From the NCBI GenBank assembly GCA_964557575.1, contig CAZLBC010000136.1:1-9931 (forward strand): a stretch of 9,931 nt of DNA, read 5' to 3'. Made by a program: the position numbers and the translations under genes. Shown here in pieces: positions 1 to 6,068 of the stretch. This stretch comes from CAZLBC01 sp964557575. GTDB lineage: Bacteria; Planctomycetota; Phycisphaerae; SM23-33. Numbering within the stretch: position 1 is the first letter of the stretch; each line of letters opens with the position of its first letter. The notes under the pieces were generated by a model. It saw only the letters and a program-made list of their open reading frames with translations, was not told where the DNA came from and ran no database searches.

Positions 1-1
1 G

Positions 2-88
2 GAGAAAAAGGGGTCAGGTACCTTTTTCTCCCGGTTGTCTTCTCAGCACGTTCCCGTTGCGGAAAAAGGTACCCGACCCCTTTTTCGC
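2..88. repeat. REP/MITE-like inverted-repeat element, copy 1
   Basis: Two arms in inverted orientation (about 6-28 and 62-84, 23 bp with one mismatch) flank a loop of about 33 bases. Each arm is also a hairpin by itself: 2-11 pairs with 21-30 (10 bp perfect, 9-base loop), and 62-69 pairs with 79-86 (8 bp). The arm core reads GGGGTCAGGTACC. The element matches the copy at 996-1083 without indels, at about 74 of 87 positions, with differences concentrated in the central loop. It lies just past the 3' end of the isomerase-like gene (stop at 107), where its folded RNA could act as a terminator or 3' stabiliser. It encodes nothing, so if mobile it would depend on a transposase elsewhere. The REP/MITE class is inferred from structure and repetition. 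Confidence 0.8.
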
Positions 89-106
89 AGAACGGGGTTC
101 TCGCTG

Positions 107-979
107 TTACGCCGTGGTCATCTTCTTGAACAGGGCCATCTGCTTTTTCATCGCCGCGATGCGGTCCCTCGGCTTCCCGCGCGCCTCCAGGAGCATCCAT
201 CCGTCCCAGCGGGCCTTCCGGAAGAGGTTCATAAGGTCACGGTAGGGATACGTCCCGTCCAGCTCCCGGACGTGGGCGGTCCCGGCCAGGCGGTCGGCGA
301 CGAGGTCGAAATTGTGCGCGAGCCCTTTACCCTCAAGGTCCTGGGCGTTGGAGTTCCAGCAGACCCCGACGCTCTTCTCGGTGACCTGCTCGAAGATCGC
401 CTTCATGACCGGCAGGCTGCTGGTGCCCCGGCCGTGGACCTCTACGCGTATCTCCTGGCCGTGATCGGCCGCGAACCGGCCGACCTCGTTGAGCCCGGCG
501 GCGATCCGCGCGACGGTCTTTTCCCGCGGTTCGCCCTTGACCAGGGCGTTGGGCTTGATCTTCACCCCCGTGCCGCCGATGTCGCGCGACAGGCGCACGG
601 AGGCCTTGGCACCCGCGATGTTCTTTTTGAACTGCGCCTCGTCGGGCTGGTGGAACTGCCAGTTGCACCCCGGCCCCACGCAGGTGACGGGGCTGTCGGC
701 GAACCGCTTTTTGACCTCCCTGCGCGCGGCGGCGTCGAGGCCCGCCTCCACCCCGTGCTTGTGCTGCGTGCGGAGTTCGACGCCGAGGAATCCGGTCTTC
801 TCGCAATGTTCGATGAGTTCGGGCAGCGTCCAGTCGCGTCCCCACAGATAGGTGCACAACCCGAAGCGGAACTCGGCTGCCGGCAGGTCTTCGGCCGCCG
901 GCAGCGGGCTGAAGCCGTGTGCCAGCGCCGCGGCGGCGACGGCGCCGCCGATCAGGTCGCGTCGTGTAATGTCGTTCAT
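107..979 (-). CDS. Tat-exported sugar phosphate isomerase/epimerase-like TIM-barrel protein
   Basis: This is a 290-residue protein of the xylose-isomerase-like TIM-barrel superfamily (AP endonuclease 2 / IolE-type fold). Its members isomerise or epimerise sugars and inositols, usually with a divalent metal. The N-terminus has a twin-arginine motif (ITRRDLIGG) followed by a short Ala-rich hydrophobic stretch to about residue 28, so export is likely. Barrel signatures, numbered from the upstream ATG at 985, are FGLCTYLWG (41-49), GFLGVELRT (65-72), VEVHGRGTS (181-189), VGVCWNSN (206-213), AHVRELDG (237-244) and WMLLEARG (263-270). Likely metal ligands are E182, H238 and E267; the usual Asp after VCW is Asn here. 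The ATG at 979 is preferred over 985 because AAAGGA at 989-994 is 9 bases from it and only 3 from the other. Both flanks carry the inverted-repeat element. The substrate cannot be told. Confidence 0.88.
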   Translation of the reverse strand: MNDITRRDLIGGAVAAAALAHGFSPLPAAEDLPAAEFRFGLCTYLWGRDWTLPELIEHCEKTGFLGVELRTQHKHGVEAGLDAAARREVKKRFADSPVTCVGPGCNWQFHQPDEAQFKKNIAGAKASVRLSRDIGGTGVKIKPNALVKGEPREKTVARIAAGLNEVGRFAADHGQEIRVEVHGRGTSSLPVMKAIFEQVTEKSVGVCWNSNAQDLEGKGLAHNFDLVADRLAGTAHVRELDGTYPYRDLMNLFRKARWDGWMLLEARGKPRDRIAAMKKQMALFKKMTTA

Positions 980-988
980 GGTCATCGG

Positions 989-994
989 TCCTTT
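989..994 (-). promoter_or_regulatory. Ribosome binding site deciding the isomerase start
   Basis: AAAGGA on the minus strand lies 3 bases before the ATG at 985 and 9 bases before the in-frame ATG at 979. The spacing favours 979. The site abuts the edge of the inverted-repeat element (from 996), so the stem-loop of that element sits immediately upstream of the ribosome landing site. Confidence 0.55.
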
Positions 995-995
995 C

Positions 996-1083
996 GAGAA
1001 AAAGGGGTCAGGTACCTTTTTCTGCCGGTACGTTTCTGAGCATTATCTCGTTGGGGAAAAAGGTACCTGACCCCTTTTCCGCA
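996..1083. repeat. REP/MITE-like inverted-repeat element, copy 2
   Basis: This is the second copy of the element at 2-88, in the same orientation and 994 bp away. Its two arms (1000-1022 and 1056-1078) form a perfect 23 bp inverted repeat around a loop of about 33 bases. Arm 1 also folds alone (997-1005 with 1015-1023, 9 bp). It fills almost all of the gap between the stop of the propeller/LamG gene (1089) and the start of the isomerase-like gene. Any read-through transcript would therefore carry a strong hairpin here, which could attenuate transcription or separate the stability of the two messages. No target-site duplication is obvious. Confidence 0.82.
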
Positions 1084-1088
1084 ACAGG

Positions 1089-4000
1089 TCAGGAGACGAA
1101 GTCGGCGATCTCTTTCGGCGACAGGGCGCGGTTGTATATCCTCACCTCGTCGATGACGCCCGTGAAGGCCTGGTTGCCCGTCCCGGAGATCGTCAGGCCC
1201 CGCCCGGCCGGGTTGCCCCAGTCCGTCGCGCAGTGCTGCGACTTCACCAGCTTCCCGTCGATGTAGAGCTTCAGTGTCTTCGTCTCCCGGGTGTCGGCGG
1301 TGAGGGCCACGTGGTGCCACGTCCTGGAAAGGGGCTGATCCGAGCGGATCATAACCCGCCCGTGTTCCCGGAAGAAGATGCCGTAGAGGCGCAGGTCCTT
1401 TCCCGTCCTGAAGATATACCGGCCCTGGTCGCCGAGCTTGGCGACGATCATGGGGATCTCGTTTTTCTGGTCGCCGGGCTTGATCCACGCCGCGATGGTG
1501 ATCGCCCCGGTGATGTTCAGGCACGCGGCCTCGGGGACCTCGACCCGCCCGTCCTTCCCGTCGCACCGCACCGCCGACCCGAACCTGCCCTTCGTCCACG
1601 TCGCGCGGACCGCGGCGTCATTCTGCCGCTCGGAACTGTCGAGGGCCGCCGGCCCCTCGCCCTCGTCGAACTTCCAGTAGCCGACCAGGTCGGGGTTCTC
1701 GAAGGTCTGTTTCTCGACCGGGACGGCAGGCAGGGATTCACCCTCGCCGCCCAGGCACCTGACCGTCCCGTCCATGCCGGCCAGGTACAGCCGGCCGCCT
1801 GCCGCGGCCATCCCGTCCCAGACCGGCGGCGCCGGCAGCGCCCGGGAGGTCAGCGTCTTCCCGTCCCCCGCCGCGACGGCACTGAGAAGGCCCCCCTCCT
1901 TGCCGGCAAGGGCGGCCGCCTGCCGCGCCAACCTGCCGCGGACCGCCGCGTCGTCGAGGCGGAAGAAGGCCTTCTCCTCGTCGACGGTATCCGGCGGGCC
2001 CGCGATAAACAGCGTGTCGCCGGCCAGGGCCATCCCCCGCGCCTGGAGCGGCACCTCGCGCGACCACCGCACGTCGGGCCGGGTGGCCGGCATGGTCCGC
2101 CGCTTTTTGCCCTTCCGGGCCCTGCCCACCGGCATGTCGATGTTCTTGAACTCCTTGTCCGCGGCAAAGAGCCGGTACTCCAGGGGCGTGGTCCACGTGA
2201 AGTACGCCGGCTTGCGGCCGTAGCCGTAGACGGCGTCGTCGCCGACCACCATGATCCGCCCCGCCGGGGCGTGCCGGCCGGCCTGGGGATACCCGCCGGC
2301 CCCCTGCGAGAAGCGGGTGCCCCAGACCCAGTAGCCCCGGTGCCACCAGGACCCGTCGAGGAAGCCGATCGACGAGAAGAGATGCACGCCCGTACCGGCC
2401 TGCATCGCGGCCTCGACCCGGTTGTCCCGCGACCGCGGGTAGATGTCCTCGCGGCGGCCGTCCGGGGTGAACCGCTGGGTCCGCATGTACAGATACGTTC
2501 CGTCGCCGGAAAGGACGTCGGGGAGGGCCGTCGGCATCTGGTGGCCCGCGATGTAATCCTGGAGGGTTGTTTTCTCACCGGGGTCGGATTCGTCGAGCGT
2601 CCGCTCGTACAGCAGTTTCCCGGTCGCGGGATCGAGCTTCAGCAGCCGCATCCCGCCGTCGAGGAACATCGAGCGGCCGGCGACGCAGTAGAGCCCCCCG
2701 TCGCGGATGAGGACGGACCCGTGGACCGGCCAGGGGGAGGCGACCTGCTCGCGGGCGACGTGGCGGTAGTCTTTCGGGGCGGCCCGGAACGTCCAGGCTA
2801 CCGCCCCGTCCGCGGTCCGCAGGCAGTAGACCCGGCCGTCGGCGCACCCGAAGTACGCCCGCCCGCGGTGGATCGTGGGCGGCGAGTCGATCCGCCCCCC
2901 GGCGGTGAATGTCCAGGCGGTCTCCCCGGTGTCGACGTCCAGCGCGCAGAGCCGGTGGGCGTCGATCTGCGCGACGAAGACCCGCCCGGCCGCAACGGTC
3001 ACCGCGCTGAGCCGGCCGCCGAGGGCGGTCTTCCAGGTCCGCTTCAGGTCGGCGGGCACCGCGGTCTCCGTCGCGCCGCTGCGGGTGGGATCCGCCCGGT
3101 AGGTCGGCCAGTCACCGGGATCAGCAACGGTGTCCGCCGATGTCCCGAAGGCGGGCCCCTTCGCCAGGCGCCCGTCGGCATCGGTGCCGCGCATGCGCTG
3201 CCGACTCGGGGACGCGGGGGCGAGGGCGTTGAACCCGTTGAGCTTGGCCAGCTCGTAGCACGCGCAGGAATGGGGCGGAGCGTAGAGCAGGCCGTTGCAG
3301 GGGACCACCCCGTAGAGGCAGCCGCCCCGCACCCAGTGGTGGATCTCCCAGTGCTTCGCGGCGATGTCGACGAACTCGGTGCCGGTCCGCGAGGGGATCA
3401 GGTACCGCCCGGTGGCCTTGCTCCTATGACATCGGTGGTGCATGAAAAAGACGTCGGTGTCGGAAGGGATCTCCCGCCCGACCTTCCCGGTGCGGATATC
3501 GATGCCCCGGAAGAGCCCCGAATCCCGGCCGCCGGCGATCGCCCCCACCCAGGCGCGGTTGTCGATCACCAGGACGTCCTGGGGCGAAAAGTGCCCGGAC
3601 GGCAGCGTTGCGGCGGTCCACTGTTTTTTGCCGCTGTCGGCCGCCAAACCGGTCAGCCGGCCGTCGCCTCCCGCGAACAGGACCATGCCGCCATGAACGA
3701 CCAGCGTCGCCCCGAACGAGGAGGGGACGAAGGCCGATGCGACTTCCGCCGGCCGCCACTGCTCCTTTCCCCTGTCGCCGCCGGCGAAGTCCGCCTTCGG
3801 GAAGCCCGTCCCGAGCGGTTCGGACGTCCACGTTTCTTTCCCCGTCCGCCGGTCCCGGCAGACGACGGCCCGGCCGTCGTGGCAGTATACCTTCGCGTCG
3901 TCGACCGCCAGCGTCAGCGGGGCGACGCGGCAGTGCTCTTCCCAGAGGACCTTTCCGGATGCGGCGCCGACCGCCGAGAGCTTTCGCTTCTTCTCGTCCC

Positions 4001-5051
4001 ACGGCCACCCGCTCGCGGCCCGTTTCATGGCGCTCCACATGTTTCGCTTGAGGGCCGGCTTGAAGTCCGCGTGGACCGGCGAGCCCTCGTTGGTCAGGAT
4101 AAAGAGCACGCCCGCCGAGAGAAGCACCTCCTCGACAATGCCCGTGCCCGCGCAGGTCCTGACCACCTCCCCGGTCGCCCCGTCGATGCAGGAGAGGGGC
4201 GCGCCCAGCCCGAGCGGGGCGTAGACCTTCCCCCCGCCGGCGACGACCCGGCGCGGCAGCTGGGCGAAGCCGCTCTTCATGGGCCAGAGATGCGGGTGCC
4301 AGGAAGGCAGGTCCTTCTTCCAGAGGACCGTTCCGCTGAAGGCGTCCCGGGCGATCAGTTTCCAGTCCGGCGGCAGCATGATCGCCGCGGTCGGCCCCTC
4401 GTCGAAGACGTAGTACATCCGGCCGCGATCGATCACCAGGGCGTTCATGCTCGCCATCCGGTCGTGGTGCCGGGCCCAGGGGGGGCTGCCGACCCACTGC
4501 AGGTGGCGGGGCGGACCGACGACGGCATCCGCGGCCACCGCGTTGTTCGTCGGGTCATGGAGGTAGTGGGTCCAGTCATCGATGTCTTCCGGGCGAGGCT
4601 TCCGGACCACCGTCCAGCCGCCGCCGTCCCGGCTGCAGACCGCGCCGCCGGGGGCGACCGCCCGCATGATCTCGGCTTCGGGGATCCCACCGGGATCGGA
4701 GACGACCAGGAGGTTGACCAGGCCGTCGACGTAGGGCAGCCGTGTTGCCGTCCACCGTTCCGCCGACACCCGGCCGTAGCGGCCGCGGGAACGAATGCGG
4801 GCGCGGGCCTTCCGGACGTTGGCCGGATCGGGGTCGAGGCCGTGGACGAGGAATGACTCCCCGGCGCCGAGGGCGGCGGTCAGGGTCCCGCCGCCGCAGC
4901 CGAGGTGGACGACGAGCCCGCCCCGCGTGGCGGTCGCCCTGAGGATCTCCGCGGCGGCATCCGCGGGCGACTGAGCGGCCGGTGCGGGGAGGGCGGCGGA
5001 TACGATCGCGATTGCCGAAAACAGGAAAGCGGAAAATGGCGTCCTGGTCAT
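1089..5051 (-). CDS. Secreted methyltransferase-like / PQQ-like beta-propeller / LamG fusion protein
   Basis: This is a 1320-residue exported protein. A Sec signal peptide covers about residues 1-26 (cleavage near APA-AQ). Residues 40-150 look like the SAM-binding half of a class I methyltransferase: motif I HLGCGGGTLTAAL at 49-61, acidic strand end LDPDP at 72-76, and VAPGG at 132-136. From about 155 comes a PQQ-like (BamB/quinoprotein type) beta-propeller. Its blade motifs of the D-x-x-[TS]-G-x-x-x-W type recur near 236, 290, 362, 400, 470, 705, 745 and 807. A conserved-looking block rich in His and Cys lies at 537-600 (HHRCHRSKATGRY, HHWVRGGCLYG, PPHSCACYELAKLNGFNAL). Residues 1117-1320 form a LamG/concanavalin-like domain (LVGYWKFDEGEG through VIDEVRIYNRAL). 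Large proteins of this style are common in PVC bacteria and none I know has an assigned reaction. A carbohydrate-binding or surface role is inferred from LamG. GGAG lies 9 bases before the ATG. PQQ binding is not shown. Confidence 0.87.
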   Translation of the reverse strand: MTRTPFSAFLFSAIAIVSAALPAPAAQSPADAAAEILRATATRGGLVVHLGCGGGTLTAALGAGESFLVHGLDPDPANVRKARARIRSRGRYGRVSAERWTATRLPYVDGLVNLLVVSDPGGIPEAEIMRAVAPGGAVCSRDGGGWTVVRKPRPEDIDDWTHYLHDPTNNAVAADAVVGPPRHLQWVGSPPWARHHDRMASMNALVIDRGRMYYVFDEGPTAAIMLPPDWKLIARDAFSGTVLWKKDLPSWHPHLWPMKSGFAQLPRRVVAGGGKVYAPLGLGAPLSCIDGATGEVVRTCAGTGIVEEVLLSAGVLFILTNEGSPVHADFKPALKRNMWSAMKRAASGWPWDEKKRKLSAVGAASGKVLWEEHCRVAPLTLAVDDAKVYCHDGRAVVCRDRRTGKETWTSEPLGTGFPKADFAGGDRGKEQWRPAEVASAFVPSSFGATLVVHGGMVLFAGGDGRLTGLAADSGKKQWTAATLPSGHFSPQDVLVIDNRAWVGAIAGGRDSGLFRGIDIRTGKVGREIPSDTDVFFMHHRCHRSKATGRYLIPSRTGTEFVDIAAKHWEIHHWVRGGCLYGVVPCNGLLYAPPHSCACYELAKLNGFNALAPASPSRQRMRGTDADGRLAKGPAFGTSADTVADPGDWPTYRADPTRSGATETAVPADLKRTWKTALGGRLSAVTVAAGRVFVAQIDAHRLCALDVDTGETAWTFTAGGRIDSPPTIHRGRAYFGCADGRVYCLRTADGAVAWTFRAAPKDYRHVAREQVASPWPVHGSVLIRDGGLYCVAGRSMFLDGGMRLLKLDPATGKLLYERTLDESDPGEKTTLQDYIAGHQMPTALPDVLSGDGTYLYMRTQRFTPDGRREDIYPRSRDNRVEAAMQAGTGVHLFSSIGFLDGSWWHRGYWVWGTRFSQGAGGYPQAGRHAPAGRIMVVGDDAVYGYGRKPAYFTWTTPLEYRLFAADKEFKNIDMPVGRARKGKKRRTMPATRPDVRWSREVPLQARGMALAGDTLFIAGPPDTVDEEKAFFRLDDAAVRGRLARQAAALAGKEGGLLSAVAAGDGKTLTSRALPAPPVWDGMAAAGGRLYLAGMDGTVRCLGGEGESLPAVPVEKQTFENPDLVGYWKFDEGEGPAALDSSERQNDAAVRATWTKGRFGSAVRCDGKDGRVEVPEAACLNITGAITIAAWIKPGDQKNEIPMIVAKLGDQGRYIFRTGKDLRLYGIFFREHGRVMIRSDQPLSRTWHHVALTADTRETKTLKLYIDGKLVKSQHCATDWGNPAGRGLTISGTGNQAFTGVIDEVRIYNRALSPKEIADFVS

Positions 5052-5072
5052 GGTGTCCGTCTCCGTGGCGGG

Positions 5073-5100
5073 AGTATAGGTATACCGGGGTGCATGGTGA
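5073..5100 (-). promoter_or_regulatory. Weak candidate promoter for the propeller/LamG gene
   Basis: TATACT on the minus strand (5073-5078) sits 21 bases before the ATG at 5051. It is preceded by the palindrome GGTATACC (5079-5086). A -35 match 17 bases further up is poor (GTCACC). It is supported mainly by the need for a start between the hairpin at 5129-5162 and the gene. Confidence 0.25.
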
Positions 5101-5128
5101 CGCGGTCTATCGTCGCAGGATTCGATGC

Positions 5129-5162
5129 GCCGGTCAACCCGTTTTCGGGCGTCCCGACCGGC
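5129..5162 (-). terminator. Nested hairpin after the lipoprotein operon
   Basis: GCCGGTC (5129-5135) pairs with GACCGGC (5156-5162), a perfect 7 bp outer stem. Inside it CCCG (5138-5141) pairs with CGGG (5146-5149) across a four-base loop. It begins 34 bases beyond the stop of the last lipoprotein gene. There is no T-tract on the minus strand, so it is not a canonical intrinsic terminator. It could end or stabilise the operon message, or be a protein-binding palindrome upstream of the next gene. Confidence 0.4.
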
Positions 5163-5196
5163 GGCCCCTCAGGCAAGCACTCCCCCGCCCCGGCGC

Positions 5197-5685
5197 TCAA
5201 TCGTCATCGTCGTCATCGTCGCCGTCCCGGCGGCCCTTCTCCCCGGCAACCAGGTTGCGGTGGGGGCCGCAGGTAACCATCTCGTACATCGCCGTACCCG
5301 GCACGGGAGTGGCCATGCATTTTCCCCCCAGGACCACGTGCGGCCCATGAGCGCAGTGGTTTCCGCAGCCGGTGTGATCGAGGTCGGTGACGATACCCCG
5401 CTGGCGGTACCGGCCGCGATAGTCCTCGTAAGTCATCGCCTTGTCGATCGTGCCGTTATTCCGGTGGATCGTGAAGTTCTCCCGCGTCGGCGTGCAGCAA
5501 CACCGGCCGCCGAAGATCCAGGGTTTCAGCGCCGGATTGTGGCCGATCGCGTCGTGGCAGACGATCGGGTCGGGAGCCTTTCCGGCCTTGGGAACGTAGG
5601 GAAGGGGCTTGTAGGGCTGGCACGCGCACAGGAGTGCCGCCAGAAGCGCTGCGTCCCCGCCGCGGCGGAAAACGTTATTTCGCAT
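5197..5685 (-). CDS. Cys/His-rich small lipoprotein with oligo-Asp tail, unknown function
   Basis: I do not recognise this 162-residue protein. Its N-terminus (MRNNVFRRGGDAALLAALLCAC) looks like a lipoprotein signal, with C22 as the likely lipidated Cys in a somewhat atypical lipobox (LCAC). The mature part has eight further cysteines (43, 62, 63, 64, 107, 111, 123, 139) and about as many histidines. They are concentrated in IFGGRCCCTP (57-66), HTGCGNHCAHGPH (104-116) and GGKCMATP (120-127), which suggests metal binding or disulfides. The C-terminus is a run of seven Asp after GRRDG. It is the last gene of the lipoprotein operon; its ATG shares one base with the YcfL-like stop (TGATG), so it is probably translationally coupled to it. 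Placement with LpoB, COG3014 and YcfL partners suggests an outer-membrane/periplasmic role. That is inference from context only. Confidence 0.8.
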   Translation of the reverse strand: MRNNVFRRGGDAALLAALLCACQPYKPLPYVPKAGKAPDPIVCHDAIGHNPALKPWIFGGRCCCTPTRENFTIHRNNGTIDKAMTYEDYRGRYRQRGIVTDLDHTGCGNHCAHGPHVVLGGKCMATPVPGTAMYEMVTCGPHRNLVAGEKGRRDGDDDDDDD

Positions 5686-6068
5686 CAGTCATCCCTCTCG
5701 CGCGAGCGGATGCGGAACTCGTAGTCCGCGACATCCGCCCGCATACTCGCTATATCGTGGTCCACCACGACGCCCGCGGGCACCCGGAACGCCGCCCAGT
5801 TGGTCTTGTACAGCTCGAAGCCCCCGGCGTCGCGCCACGAGACCTGGATATCCACCCAGCGGGCCTCGTCGTCACGGTTGCGGAACTGTGTGCGCAACCG
5901 CAGGAGATCGCCCTCGATGCGGTCGGCGACGTGGCGGACCACCCGGATATCGTCGCCGAGGTCGCGGTCGACGAACAGGATCTTCTCGGAGACGCGGAGT
6001 TCCTTCTTCTCGTCGCAGCCGGCGAACACCGCCGCGCCGATAGCGGCAAGCACCGTGCAGTATTTCAT
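5685..6068 (-). CDS. YcfL-like (DUF1425) lipoprotein
   Basis: This 127-residue lipoprotein resembles the YcfL/DUF1425 family. The signal is MKYCTVLAAIGAAVFAGC, with the lipobox FAGC and lipidated C18. The body is a small beta domain: EKILFVDRDLG (28-38), LRTQFRNRDDEARWVDIQVSWRD (58-80), and GGFELYKTNWAAFRVPAGVV (82-101). The alternating pattern and the 'R-W-x-D-I-Q-V-x-W-x-D-x-x-G' stretch are typical of the family. An upstream in-frame ATG at 6095 is rejected because it puts residues before the signal peptide; the ATG at 6068 shares one base with the stop of the preceding gene (TGATG). In E. coli ycfL lies next to lpoB, which agrees with the LpoB-like gene two positions upstream here. No biochemical role of YcfL is known to me. 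The protein ends in a charged RSRERDD tail. Confidence 0.82.
   Translation of the reverse strand: MKYCTVLAAIGAAVFAGCDEKKELRVSEKILFVDRDLGDDIRVVRHVADRIEGDLLRLRTQFRNRDDEARWVDIQVSWRDAGGFELYKTNWAAFRVPAGVVVDHDIASMRADVADYEFRIRSRERDD

Noticed and set aside
2..1083. The inverted-repeat pair as terminal repeats of an insertion sequence
   Set aside because: The sequence between the copies encodes an isomerase-like protein, not a transposase, and the copies are in direct rather than inverted orientation.
1233..4856. A 1207-codon open frame on the plus strand opposite the propeller/LamG gene
   Set aside because: It is the antisense shadow of a very GC-rich gene. The translation is Pro/Arg/Gly/His-rich low-complexity sequence without domains, whereas the minus frame has a signal peptide, propeller blades and LamG.
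5197..5222. A short GAC/GAT tandem-like tract as a possible CRISPR or microsatellite
   Set aside because: It is simply the codons of the terminal Asp run. There are no spaced repeats anywhere in the window that would suggest CRISPR.
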